Positions 30,118-38,224 of a stretch of 64,000 nt of DNA are shown here, one piece after another. Source of the stretch: Acidimicrobiales bacterium (GTDB lineage: Bacteria; Actinomycetota; Acidimicrobiia; Acidimicrobiales; SZUA-35); contig JAWKIO010000005.1 of NCBI GenBank assembly GCA_041394265.1, positions 2,418,001 to 2,482,000 of the forward strand, read 5' to 3'. Position 1 is the first letter of the stretch. Each line of letters begins with the position of its first letter. Under the pieces are notes generated by a model. It ran no database searches and was not told the origin of the DNA. It saw only the letters and a program-made list of their open reading frames with translations. A program made the position numbers and the translations under genes.

Positions 30118-30840
30118 TCACACCGCTGGCCGGTCGGCGTAGACGACACGCGACTTCCCCAAGACGGGGTTGAGGAGTCGGTCAGCCGTCCGCGTCAGCG
30201 TCGGTGCCTTGACGATGTCCCACGTGAGGAATCGGAGGTATTGCTTCACCAGCGGGTGGTCGTCGTTCTTCACGCCGACGGCGCACTTCAGCCACCAGTA
30301 CGGACTGTGGAGCGAGTGGGCTCGGTGGGACTCGCCAGGTTCGAACCCCACGGAGGACAGCTTCATCCGTAGTTCCGGCTGGCCGTAGATACGCACGTGG
30401 CCGCCGACCGCTGCGGGTGCGTGGTAGTCGTCGGACAGCCACCAGCAGATCTGCTCGGGGAGGGCAGCGGGCACCGTGGCAGCCAGCCGGCCACCAGGGG
30501 CGAGCACCCGGAACAGCTCGGCCATGACGCCCAGGTCGTCGGGGACGTGTTCGAGAATCTCCGAGGCGATGATCCGGTCGAACGAACCGTCGGGGAACGG
30601 CAACTCGAGCCCGTTGGCCTGGAGCACGACGGTGGAGATGCCCTCGGGCAGCTCGCCTGCGAGATACATGGCGGCGAAGGTGTCCTTCGTCGACTCCATC
30701 TCGTCGAAGGCGAGGTCGGCGGCTACCACCGACGCGCCGCGACGAGCCGTTTCGAACGCGTGCCGCCCGAATCCGGCGCCGAGGTCGAGCACTCGCATCC
30801 CCGGCTTCAGTTCGAGCCGGTCGTAGTCGACGGTCAGCAT
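30118..30840 (-). CDS. Class I SAM-dependent methyltransferase of the glycan cluster
   Basis: A 240-residue methyltransferase with motif I VLDLGAGFGRHAFETA, an acidic residue in VVAADLAFDEM, motif post-I/II LPFPDGSFDRIIASEILEHV (UbiE/BioC-like Methyltransf_11), and motif III LAPGGRLAATVPA. Its ATG overlaps the glycosyltransferase stop by one base (TGATG), and the helical-barrel gene follows after 16 bases, so the three proteins are made together. A sugar or lipid-linked saccharide is the likely substrate from context only. Confidence 0.88.
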   Translation of the reverse strand: MLTVDYDRLELKPGMRVLDLGAGFGRHAFETARRGASVVAADLAFDEMESTKDTFAAMYLAGELPEGISTVVLQANGLELPFPDGSFDRIIASEILEHVPDDLGVMAELFRVLAPGGRLAATVPAALPEQICWWLSDDYHAPAAVGGHVRIYGQPELRMKLSSVGFEPGESHRAHSLHSPYWWLKCAVGVKNDDHPLVKQYLRFLTWDIVKAPTLTRTADRLLNPVLGKSRVVYADRPAV

Positions 30841-32114
30841 CAGCGACCCTGCTCGGCGCTCGCTCGCATGGCCAGGACCTCTCGGTACTGCTCGACGGTG
30901 TTGATGGCGGTTTGGCGCCACGTGTAGAGCTGGCTGACCCGCTCGCGTCCGGCGGCGCCGATGCGGGCCCGGAGCTCCGGGTCGTCGAGGCCGCGCTCCA
31001 GCGCTCGCTTCAACGAGTCGGCGTCGCCTGCAGAGCAGCGGAGCACGGTTTCGCCGTCGACACCCGTGACCTCGGGGAGCGCGCCACCGTCGCTCGCCAC
31101 CAGCGCAGTGCCCGAACCCATCGCCTCGACGGCGGGGAGCGAGAAGCCCTCGTAGAGCGACGGGACGACCGCAAGCTCCGATTCGGCGTAGAGCTCGACG
31201 ATGCGCTCATCGGTCACGCCGCTCACGAACTGGATGTGGTCGGCCAGGCCGAGCTTCTCGATGAGCGCCTCGGCCTGCCCACCCTTCTTCGCCCGGCCGA
31301 TGACCGTGAGCGTGACATCCCGCTCCGTGCGGAGCTTGGCCATGGCTTCGAGCAGGAACCGCAGCCCCTTGAGTTCGACGTCGGCCGACGCAGTGGTGAT
31401 GAGCCGTCCAGGAATGCGCTGCACCTCGGGCATCGGTCGGAACAGATCGGGGTCGACACCGACGTGCACCAGCCGCATCCGGTCGAGGTCGACACCCATG
31501 TCGTCGTGGATGTCCTGGATGGAGTTCTCCGACACCACGACGATGCGCGGCATCCGTTGGGCCACCCGACCCTGCATCTTCACGAAGCCGTACCAGCGGC
31601 CGATGCTGGTGCGCTTGCGCCAGTTCGGTGCGGCCTCCATCTCGAGCCGGCGATCGACCGTGATCGGGTGATGCAGCGTGACCAGGGTGGGGATCATCTT
31701 GTCGATGCCGAGGATCCCGTAGCCGAGGCATTGGTTGTCGTGGACGAGGTCGAACTCGGCGACCCGGGGCTCGAGTGCCTTCTTGGCCCGATAGCTGAAG
31801 GCCAGCGGCTCGGGGAACATGCCGGTGGAGAAGGTGGCGATCTCGAGCAGGTCTTCCTTGGTCTTGATCTCCCAGTAGGCCGGGAAGCGGCCGGGGTACT
31901 GGTCGTTGAAGATGTCGAGGCTCGGGAGTTGCGTCAGCTTCACCCGCTCGTCGAGCACCGGGTAGGGCTGGCCCGAGAACACCTCGACGGTGTGGCCGAG
32001 GTCGGCGAGCGCCTTGGTGAGGTGGCGGGTGTAGATGCCCTGGCCGCCGACCGTCGGCTTCGACCGATACGACAGGTAGGCCAGGCGGAGCGGACGGTCT
32101 TCGAGGGAACTCAT
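30840..32114 (-). CDS. Family 4 glycosyltransferase (GT-B fold)
   Basis: A 424-residue GT4 enzyme. The N-terminal acceptor domain starts LAYLSYRSKPTVGGQGIYTRHL, with the glycine-rich loop that contacts the donor phosphates. The C-terminal donor domain has the ELKGLRFLLEAMAKL segment and the EX7E motif as SLYEGFSLPAVEAMGSGTALVASDGGALPEV. It probably adds glucose or mannose to a polysaccharide or lipid acceptor. It leads the GT4-methyltransferase-barrel operon. ATG 32114 is chosen from homology of the N-terminus; upstream lies a GC-rich leader with competing hairpins. Confidence 0.88.
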   Translation of the reverse strand: MSSLEDRPLRLAYLSYRSKPTVGGQGIYTRHLTKALADLGHTVEVFSGQPYPVLDERVKLTQLPSLDIFNDQYPGRFPAYWEIKTKEDLLEIATFSTGMFPEPLAFSYRAKKALEPRVAEFDLVHDNQCLGYGILGIDKMIPTLVTLHHPITVDRRLEMEAAPNWRKRTSIGRWYGFVKMQGRVAQRMPRIVVVSENSIQDIHDDMGVDLDRMRLVHVGVDPDLFRPMPEVQRIPGRLITTASADVELKGLRFLLEAMAKLRTERDVTLTVIGRAKKGGQAEALIEKLGLADHIQFVSGVTDERIVELYAESELAVVPSLYEGFSLPAVEAMGSGTALVASDGGALPEVTGVDGETVLRCSAGDADSLKRALERGLDDPELRARIGAAGRERVSQLYTWRQTAINTVEQYREVLAMRASAEQGR

Positions 32115-32204
32115 GGAGGGAACTTTCTTGGCGGGAACCCGCCGTAGCGCAGCGGTCACCCGCCGACGAGGCGGGTTACCGCCGGGTACAACGGTGTCAG
32201 GCTA
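32115..32204 (-). promoter_or_regulatory. Structured leader and candidate promoter of the glycosyltransferase operon
   Basis: In minus-strand transcript order the leader holds ACCCGCC (A), GGCGGGT (B) as a hairpin at 32176-32158, then GGCGGG (C) and CCCGCC (D) as a second hairpin at 32143-32130. Because A/D and B/C share sequence, A could pair with C, or B with D. A candidate -10 box TAGCCT lies at 32204-32199. No U-run follows either hairpin. Confidence 0.4.
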
Positions 32205-32283
32205 CGTGGAGTTCCGCCCGGGTGGTACTCGGTGCCGGGGTCGACCCGCTGCGTCGTGTCGTCGGGTGACGCCGCGACGTCGC

Positions 32284-32289
32284 TACGGT
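32284..32289 (+). promoter_or_regulatory. -10 box of a leaderless dtd promoter
   Basis: TACGGT ends 6 bases before the ATG at 32296. Confidence 0.55.
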
Positions 32290-32295
32290 CTCGTG

Positions 32296-32733
32296 ATGCG
32301 AGCGGTCGTCCAACGCGTCACCAGAGCCAGCGTCACCGTCGACGGTGACGTGGTCGGGGCGATCGACGACGGGTTGTGTGTCCTGCTCGGCATCACCGAG
32401 GGCGACGACCGTGAGATGGTCGACAAACTCGCCGACAAGCTGGTCAAGCTGCGGATCTTCGCCGACCACGATGACAAGATGAACCTGTCGGTGGCCGACA
32501 TCGGCGGCTCGATCCTGCTCATCAGTCAGTTCACGCTGTACGGCGACGCACGCAAGGGCAACCGGCCTTCGTTCATCACCGCCGCCCGTCCCGAGGTCGC
32601 CGAGCCGCTGATCGACGCGTGCGCCGAGCGGATCCGGTCGCTCGGCACGACCGTGGCCACCGGCCGATTCGGCGCCGACATGGACGTCGAGATCCACAAC
32701 GACGGCCCCGTCACCATCCTCATCGAACTCTGA
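32296..32733 (+). CDS. dtd: D-aminoacyl-tRNA deacylase
   Basis: Dtd removes D-amino acids (and glycine) mischarged on tRNA. The 145-residue length is standard. Both active-site motifs are present: SQFTLYGD (Ser-Gln-x-x) and the Gly-cisPro motif in NDGPVT near the C-terminus, along with the N-terminal MRAVVQRVTRASVTVDG. It is a single gene with a leaderless promoter, divergent from the glycosyltransferase operon. Confidence 0.96.
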   Translation: MRAVVQRVTRASVTVDGDVVGAIDDGLCVLLGITEGDDREMVDKLADKLVKLRIFADHDDKMNLSVADIGGSILLISQFTLYGDARKGNRPSFITAARPEVAEPLIDACAERIRSLGTTVATGRFGADMDVEIHNDGPVTILIEL

Positions 32734-32760
32734 TCCAGCCGTAGCCGCAGAGGCTCCGGG

Positions 32761-33771
32761 TCAGGGGACCTGGGGGAGCACCTCGGTGGCGAGGAGTTCG
32801 AGGACCTCGGCGACGATGGGGTAGGGGAGCCCACCGACATCGATCAGGAACTGGTGTCGATCGAGCGAGAGCTCACGGTTGATCTCGCCGATGCGCTCGG
32901 CCACCTCGGCGGGGCTTCCGCACAGCGCCGGACCGAGGAGCAGCGAGTCGAAGTCGGTCGGCCGACCGAACGCACCGCGGATCTCCATCGCGAACTCGCT
33001 GTAGTACTCCAGCCGTGGCTGCCAGCGAGCCTTCGCCTCCTGCGAGGTCTTGGCGACGTGCAGATAGGACGGGAACCCGACTCGGGGTCGGAATCCGTTT
33101 GCCTGGCTGCGCTCCCGGTAGCGGTTGGCGATGTCGACGTAGTCGGAAGGCCACCGGAACAGGCTGGGCAACATCAGCGGCAGGCCGAGGTCGGCGGCGA
33201 GGTCGGCCGACACGTTCGACAGACCACCACCCACCCACATGGTGGGATAGGGCTTCTGGACGGCGCGCGGTTCGATCCGGACGCCGTCGAGTCCGGTGCG
33301 GTATTCGCCGTCCCAGGTCACCTCGTCTTCGGACAGCAGCCGAAGTACCAACCGGAGCGACTCGTCGAAGCGCGGACGGAGCTCGTCGAAGCTGTGGATA
33401 CCGAAGGCCTCGGCGGTGCGTTCGGATGCGCCGCGAGCGAACACGGCCTCGGCTCGCCCGTTGCTGAGCACGTCGAGCACCGAGAGCTTCTCGGCGTAGC
33501 GAACCGGATCGACGTTCGCCAACAATGACACCGAAGTGCCGAGGGTGATGTGCGTGGTCCGGCCCGCAGCCATGGCGAGCACCAGCTCGGGCGAGGGCAA
33601 GATGTAGTTGCCGAAGTGATGCTCGCCAACACCGAAGAGCGGGATGCCGAGCGACTCGGCCAGCACGATCTGATCGACGATCTCGATGAGTCGCTGTCGT
33701 TGGCTGACCCGCTCACCGGTGACGGGATCGGCGAGATGATCGGCCAACGAGATCAGGCCGTACTCGACCAT
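32761..33771 (-). CDS. LLM class flavin-dependent monooxygenase linked to an ABC importer
   Basis: A 336-residue bacterial luciferase-family protein. Marks are VEYGLISLADHL, GIPLFGVGEHHFGNYILPSPELVLA (the GEHH segment typical of luciferase-like monooxygenases), LGTSVSLLANVDPVRYAE, and GRAEAVFARGA. Its ATG starts one base after the stop of the binding-protein gene, so it belongs to the importer operon and probably oxidises the imported compound. By analogy with Ssu systems this could be a sulfonate or related small organic acid, but the substrate is not readable from sequence. Confidence 0.87.
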   Translation of the reverse strand: MVEYGLISLADHLADPVTGERVSQRQRLIEIVDQIVLAESLGIPLFGVGEHHFGNYILPSPELVLAMAAGRTTHITLGTSVSLLANVDPVRYAEKLSVLDVLSNGRAEAVFARGASERTAEAFGIHSFDELRPRFDESLRLVLRLLSEDEVTWDGEYRTGLDGVRIEPRAVQKPYPTMWVGGGLSNVSADLAADLGLPLMLPSLFRWPSDYVDIANRYRERSQANGFRPRVGFPSYLHVAKTSQEAKARWQPRLEYYSEFAMEIRGAFGRPTDFDSLLLGPALCGSPAEVAERIGEINRELSLDRHQFLIDVGGLPYPIVAEVLELLATEVLPQVP

Positions 33772-33772
33772 T

Positions 33773-34918
33773 TCAGGACCCGGCGGGCCAGATGATCTCG
33801 GTGCCGTCGTAGATGCCGGCGGCCGGACCGGCATCGACCATCGACTCCCAGTCGGGCAGCGTCTCGAACCGGCCGATGTCGGTGAGGAGCTGGACCTGCT
33901 CGCCGGCGAGGGTGAGATCGGGGATGCCCGGGCCTTCGCCGCCCGCCGTCGAGTCGAGCACCAGCGCCGACTCGACCGCCCAGCGCCCGGTCTCGGACTC
34001 GGTGGTCAGGAAGGCCACGTTGTCGCCGAGATTGATCTGCTCCACGGCTCGGGCGACGGCGTCCTCAGGGTTGTCGACTGCGTAGGCGAAGCCCTTGGAC
34101 ACCGCCCGAATGAAGTCCTGCACCGCAGTGGGGTGGTCGTTGAGGAACGATGACGAGGTGGCGAGCACACCGAACGACGACGGCACGCCGAAGTCGACCG
34201 GATCGAAAGTCCGGTACTCGAAGCCGGCGGCATCGAGCTGGCCAGGTTCGTTGCTCTTGTAGACCGGCAGCGAATCGATGCCGAGCTCGAAGGCCCCGAA
34301 CGGATCGAACGGCACCTCCAGTTCGTCGAAGTCACCACGAGTGACACCCTCGATCGACAGCATCATTTCGATGTCGGGCGGCAGGTCGCCCTTGATGCCC
34401 ATGAGGGTCCCGGGGATGTCGGACAGCGACTCGATGGCGGAGTCGGCCGGCACCACCAGCGCCTGGATGGCCACCTTGCCGTACTGCTGGACCGCCACCA
34501 GATCAGCCTCGCCATTCACATTGGTGGTGACGACGTCGCCGAGGGAGCCGGCGTTGGCAAACTGGGCCTCGCCGCTGGCGACGAGTCCGAGGTTGCCCGG
34601 TGCGAAGCCGGGAAGCACTTCGACGTCGAGGCACAGCTCCTCGAAGTAGCCGAGCTGCGAGGCCATGAGGACGTCGAGGATGCCAGGGGAGGCGGCATAG
34701 TCGAAGCCCGAGAGATACGTGATCTTGCCCGCCGCCTTGTTGGCGTCGCAGCGTTCGGCCGAACCGACCTCGCCGGCCGAGTCGACCTCGCTGCCGGACC
34801 CGCCGGTCGTGTCGGACGCACCCGCCGATCCTTCGGAGTCGCTCGCCGTGCACGCTGCGGTGAGCAGCGCGAACGATGCGAGGAGGAGCAGGGAGTGACG
34901 AGCCAGGTGCGAGCGCAT
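33773..34918 (-). CDS. ABC transporter substrate-binding lipoprotein (SsuA/NMT1-like)
   Basis: A 381-residue lipoprotein with lipobox LTAAC, a Ser/Gly/Asp-rich linker to about residue 55, and a type-II periplasmic binding fold of the NMT1/SsuA/TauA group: KITYLSGFDYAASPGILDVLMASQLGYFEE, ASGEAQFANAGSLGDVVTT, and DLPPDIEMML. Such proteins bind sulfonates, nitrate, pyrimidines or aromatic acids. It is third in the ATPase-permease-binding protein-monooxygenase order. The 49-base gap before it contains its own leaderless-type -10 box, so it may be made in excess over the membrane parts. Confidence 0.88.
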   Translation of the reverse strand: MRSHLARHSLLLLASFALLTAACTASDSEGSAGASDTTGGSGSEVDSAGEVGSAERCDANKAAGKITYLSGFDYAASPGILDVLMASQLGYFEELCLDVEVLPGFAPGNLGLVASGEAQFANAGSLGDVVTTNVNGEADLVAVQQYGKVAIQALVVPADSAIESLSDIPGTLMGIKGDLPPDIEMMLSIEGVTRGDFDELEVPFDPFGAFELGIDSLPVYKSNEPGQLDAAGFEYRTFDPVDFGVPSSFGVLATSSSFLNDHPTAVQDFIRAVSKGFAYAVDNPEDAVARAVEQINLGDNVAFLTTESETGRWAVESALVLDSTAGGEGPGIPDLTLAGEQVQLLTDIGRFETLPDWESMVDAGPAAGIYDGTEIIWPAGS

Positions 34919-34924
34919 CTCGGT

Positions 34925-34930
34925 ACATTA
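34925..34930 (-). promoter_or_regulatory. Internal leaderless promoter in front of the binding-protein gene
   Basis: Minus-strand TAATGT is followed by 6 bases and the ATG at 34918, within the 49-base gap after the permease gene. Confidence 0.5.
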
Positions 34931-34967
34931 GCCAGTGAGTCTTGATTTGAAACAAACTGACTCGTGC

Positions 34968-35735
34968 TTAGCCCTGTTGGGTCGAGGCGTGCCACCGCAA
35001 CACCCGCCGCTCGCACACCAACAGGATCGACGTTGCAGCGATCCCGACGAACGAAGCGACGAAGATCGATCCCCACTGCTGGTCGACGAACGAACGGCTT
35101 GCGGCGCGGGCGCTCACCGTGCCCAGGCCCGAGGTCGACGAGCCGTAGTACTCGCCGATCACGGCGCCGATGAGCGACAACGCGATGCAGATCCGGCCGG
35201 CGGCAAACAGCGCGGGGAGCGCGCTCGGGAGACGCAGACGCCAGAAGATCTCGCGATCGGAGGCGTTGACCGAATGCAGCAGGTCGAGTCGGTCGGCATC
35301 GACCGAACGAAGTCCGGTGACGGCATTCGACACGAAGGGCACGAACGCGAACAGCGCGGCGATGGCGATCTTCGGGGCCATGCCGAACCCGAGCCAGCGG
35401 ATGAAGACCGGCACCAGCACGACGATCGGGGTGGACTGGATCAGCACCAGCACCGGCCACGACGCACGTTCCACGAAGGTGGAGTGCGCCATTGCCGTGG
35501 CCACGATCATGGCCATCACGAAGGCGAGGACGAAACCCACTGCCCCCTCGGTCACGGTGGTGGCGGCGTTGTCGGCGTAGAACCCGAGGTTCTCGAAGAC
35601 ATGGACGACGATGCGGGACGGGGGCGGGAGTGTGAGCGCCCGAACGTCGAAGGCGCGGACGTAGAGCTCCCACACGAGGAACAGTCCGGCGATGCCGGAG
35701 AACGGGGCCAGGGCCAGCCAAGGGCGGCGGTTCAC
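34968..35735 (-). CDS. ABC transporter permease (SsuC/TauC-like)
   Basis: A 255-residue inner-membrane protein with about six helices. The binding-protein-dependent transport motif that docks on the ATPase is present around LHSVNASDREIFWRLRLPSALPALFAAGR (EAA-type loop). The GTG start overlaps the ATPase stop by four bases (GTGA), so the two are coupled. The order ATPase, permease, binding protein, monooxygenase defines a single uptake and oxidation operon. Confidence 0.9.
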   Translation of the reverse strand: MNRRPWLALAPFSGIAGLFLVWELYVRAFDVRALTLPPPSRIVVHVFENLGFYADNAATTVTEGAVGFVLAFVMAMIVATAMAHSTFVERASWPVLVLIQSTPIVVLVPVFIRWLGFGMAPKIAIAALFAFVPFVSNAVTGLRSVDADRLDLLHSVNASDREIFWRLRLPSALPALFAAGRICIALSLIGAVIGEYYGSSTSGLGTVSARAASRSFVDQQWGSIFVASFVGIAATSILLVCERRVLRWHASTQQG

Positions 35736-36502
35736 CGGTGACCGTCGTGGAGTGCTCGGCGGATGGACGATGCGTGGGCGTGAAAGCGGGGGTCGTCTTC
35801 GATGCCCTCTGCCCGGGGACGGCCGAGCGTGATCCGCTCGTCGGCAACCACCGTGCCCGGTTGTCCTGCCAACACCACGACCCGGTCGGACAGCACGATG
35901 GCCTCATCGATGTTGTGGGTCACGAAGAGCACGGTGGCCTGGGTCTCGCGCCACAGCTCGAGCAGGAGGTAGCGCATGTCGGCCCGCGTGATCTCGTCGA
36001 GCGCGGAGAACGGCTCGTCCATGATCAGCACCGGCGCCCGCAGCGCGAACGCCCGAGCCAGGCTCACCCGCTGCTGCATGCCGCCAGACAGTTCGCGGGG
36101 CATGGCGTTCGCTGCGGCAGTGAGCCCCACGCGCTCGATCAGCGCGTCGACGTCGGCGGGGTCACCGCTGCGACCGTTGACCTGTTGCAGCAGGCGAACG
36201 TTGTCCCTGACGTTCTTCCACTCGAGCAGGGCCGGCGTCTGCGGCACGAAGCCGAAGTGCTTGCGCTGCTTGGCCTCGGTCGGGGACTCGCTGCCGATCA
36301 GGATCGAACCCCGATCGACCGGCAGCAAACCACAGACCGCACGGAGCAGTGTCGACTTCCCGCAGCCGCTCGGGCCGATGAGGCTGACGAACTCGCCGGC
36401 GTCGACCCGAAGGTCGAGCCCGTCGAGCGCGACCAACCGCTGTCCCGAGCGATCGAAGACCTTGGTGAGGCCGACGATGTCGATGGCGGGCAGGGCGGTC
36501 AT
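35732..36502 (-). CDS. ABC transporter ATP-binding protein (SsuB/TauB-like)
   Basis: A 256-residue ATPase with Walker A GPSGCGKST, Q-loop FGFVPQTPALLEW, signature LSGGMQQRVSLARA, Walker B VLIMDEPFSALD and H-loop VTHNIDEA, all intact. It energises uptake through the adjacent permease. A minus-strand TACCGT lies nine bases before the ATG and may be the operon promoter; no Shine-Dalgarno site is clear. It is the first gene of the four-gene importer operon. Confidence 0.92.
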   Translation of the reverse strand: MTALPAIDIVGLTKVFDRSGQRLVALDGLDLRVDAGEFVSLIGPSGCGKSTLLRAVCGLLPVDRGSILIGSESPTEAKQRKHFGFVPQTPALLEWKNVRDNVRLLQQVNGRSGDPADVDALIERVGLTAAANAMPRELSGGMQQRVSLARAFALRAPVLIMDEPFSALDEITRADMRYLLLELWRETQATVLFVTHNIDEAIVLSDRVVVLAGQPGTVVADERITLGRPRAEGIEDDPRFHAHASSIRRALHDGHR

Positions 36503-36562
36503 CAGGGGTAGACGGTAGGGCGAACGCGTCCGAATGTTGGATTCGGCCGACGACCGGGCGGC

Positions 36563-38224
36563 TCAGCGCTGATGGAACGCCCGGTAGCGCTCGATCAGCG
36601 CGTTGGTGGAGGAGTCGTGCGCCAGCTCGGGTTGGTCGGTGGCCGACAGCTCGTTGCCGATCGCCGTGGCGAGCACCTTGCCCAACTCGACGCCCCACTG
36701 ATCGAAGCTGTTGACGCCCCAGATCACACCCTGCGTGAAGACCTTGTGCTCGTAGAGCGCAATGAGCTGTCCGAGGACCGACGGCGTGAGCTGATCGGCC
36801 AGGATCACCGACGTGGGTCGGTTGCCGGGGAATGTGCGATGAGGCACCAGCGCCTCGTCGGCGCCGTCGGCACGCACCTCGTCGGCGGTCTTGCCGAACG
36901 CCAGCGCCTCCGCCTGAGCGAACAGGTTGGCCATGAGGAGATCGTGGAGGTCGCCCATCGCCCCGTCGTCGCTGACATCGCTCGGCGAGGCGAGGAACCC
37001 GATGAGGTCGGCCGGGATGATCGTGGTTCCCTGATGGATCAACTGGTAGAAGGCGTGCTGGCCGTTGGTGCCGGGTTCACCCCAGACGATCGGTCCGGTC
37101 TCGTAGCCGACCGCGGTGCCGTCGAGTCGGACACGCTTGCCGTTCGATTCCATGTCGAGCTGCTGCAGGTAGGCCGCAAAGCGATCGAGCTGCTGGGCAT
37201 AGGGCAACACGGCGTAGGTGGGGAGGTCGCAGAAGTTGCGGTAGAGGACACCGATGAGGCCGGCCAGCGCCGGCACGTTGCGCTCGAACGGGGTGGTGCG
37301 GAAGTGCTCGTCGATCGTGTGGAAGCCGCCGAGGAACGCTCGGAAGTGGTCGGGTCCGATGGCGATCATCAGCGAGAGGCCGATGGCCGAGTCGACCGAG
37401 TAGCGGCCCCCGACCCAGTCCCAGAAGCCGAACATGTTGGCGGTGTCGATCCCGAAGGCAGCGACGCGGTCGGCCTGGGTGGACACGGCGACGAAGTGCT
37501 TCGCCACGATCGGTGCGGCTGCTGGGTCATCGGCGTCGACCGAACCGTCGCCGAGCGCGTCGACCAACCAGGTGCGAGCGGCCTTGGCGTTCGAGATGGT
37601 CTCGATCGTGGAGAAGGTCTTGGAAGCGATGATGAACAGCGTGGTCGCCGGGTCGATGCCGGCGAGCGCCATCGTGAGGTGCGCCGGGTCGACGTTGGAC
37701 ACGAAGCGGACGTCGAGCCCGTCCTGCACGTAGGGCCGCAGGGCTCGGTAGGTCATGGCCGGGCCGAGGTCGGAGCCACCGATGCCGATGTTGATGATCG
37801 TCTCGATGCGCTGGCCCGTGTGGCCGACCCACTCGCCCGACCGGACCCGGTCGGCGAACGCGCTCATTGCGTCGAGGACCTCGTGGACCTCGGCGGTCAC
37901 GTGCTGGCCGTCGACCTCGAGGGGAGCGTCGGCCGGGCGGCGCAGCGCAGTGTGGAGCACGGCGCGGTCCTCGGTGGTGTTGATGTGGGCGCCGCTGAAC
38001 ATGGCCTCGGTGCGCTTGGCCAGCCCGGCCTCCTCGGCCAGCGCGACCAACCGAGCGAGCACGTCGTCGGTGAGCCAGTGCTTGGAGAAGTCGGCGGTCA
38101 GATCACCCGCAGTGAAGGTGTAGCGCTCGGCCCGACCGGAATCGGAGGCGAAGAGCTCCCGAAGGTCGACGGGCGTGGCGGCCTCGGCGACGGCCTTCCA
38201 TGCGGCGGTCTGATCGATGCTCAT
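36563..38224 (-). CDS. pgi: Glucose-6-phosphate isomerase
   Basis: Pgi interconverts glucose 6-phosphate and fructose 6-phosphate. The 553-residue protein has the SIS-domain phosphate-binding segments IGIGGSDLGPAMTYRAL and ASKTFSTIET, the signature WDWVGGRYSVDSAIGL, the catalytic-loop NGQHAFYQLIHQGT, and the second signature QGVIWGVNSFDQWGVELGK. ATG 38224 overlaps the lnt stop by four bases (ATGA), so it is coupled to the hemE-lnt transcript, an unusual partnership of heme, lipoprotein and sugar metabolism. Confidence 0.96.
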   Translation of the reverse strand: MSIDQTAAWKAVAEAATPVDLRELFASDSGRAERYTFTAGDLTADFSKHWLTDDVLARLVALAEEAGLAKRTEAMFSGAHINTTEDRAVLHTALRRPADAPLEVDGQHVTAEVHEVLDAMSAFADRVRSGEWVGHTGQRIETIINIGIGGSDLGPAMTYRALRPYVQDGLDVRFVSNVDPAHLTMALAGIDPATTLFIIASKTFSTIETISNAKAARTWLVDALGDGSVDADDPAAAPIVAKHFVAVSTQADRVAAFGIDTANMFGFWDWVGGRYSVDSAIGLSLMIAIGPDHFRAFLGGFHTIDEHFRTTPFERNVPALAGLIGVLYRNFCDLPTYAVLPYAQQLDRFAAYLQQLDMESNGKRVRLDGTAVGYETGPIVWGEPGTNGQHAFYQLIHQGTTIIPADLIGFLASPSDVSDDGAMGDLHDLLMANLFAQAEALAFGKTADEVRADGADEALVPHRTFPGNRPTSVILADQLTPSVLGQLIALYEHKVFTQGVIWGVNSFDQWGVELGKVLATAIGNELSATDQPELAHDSSTNALIERYRAFHQR

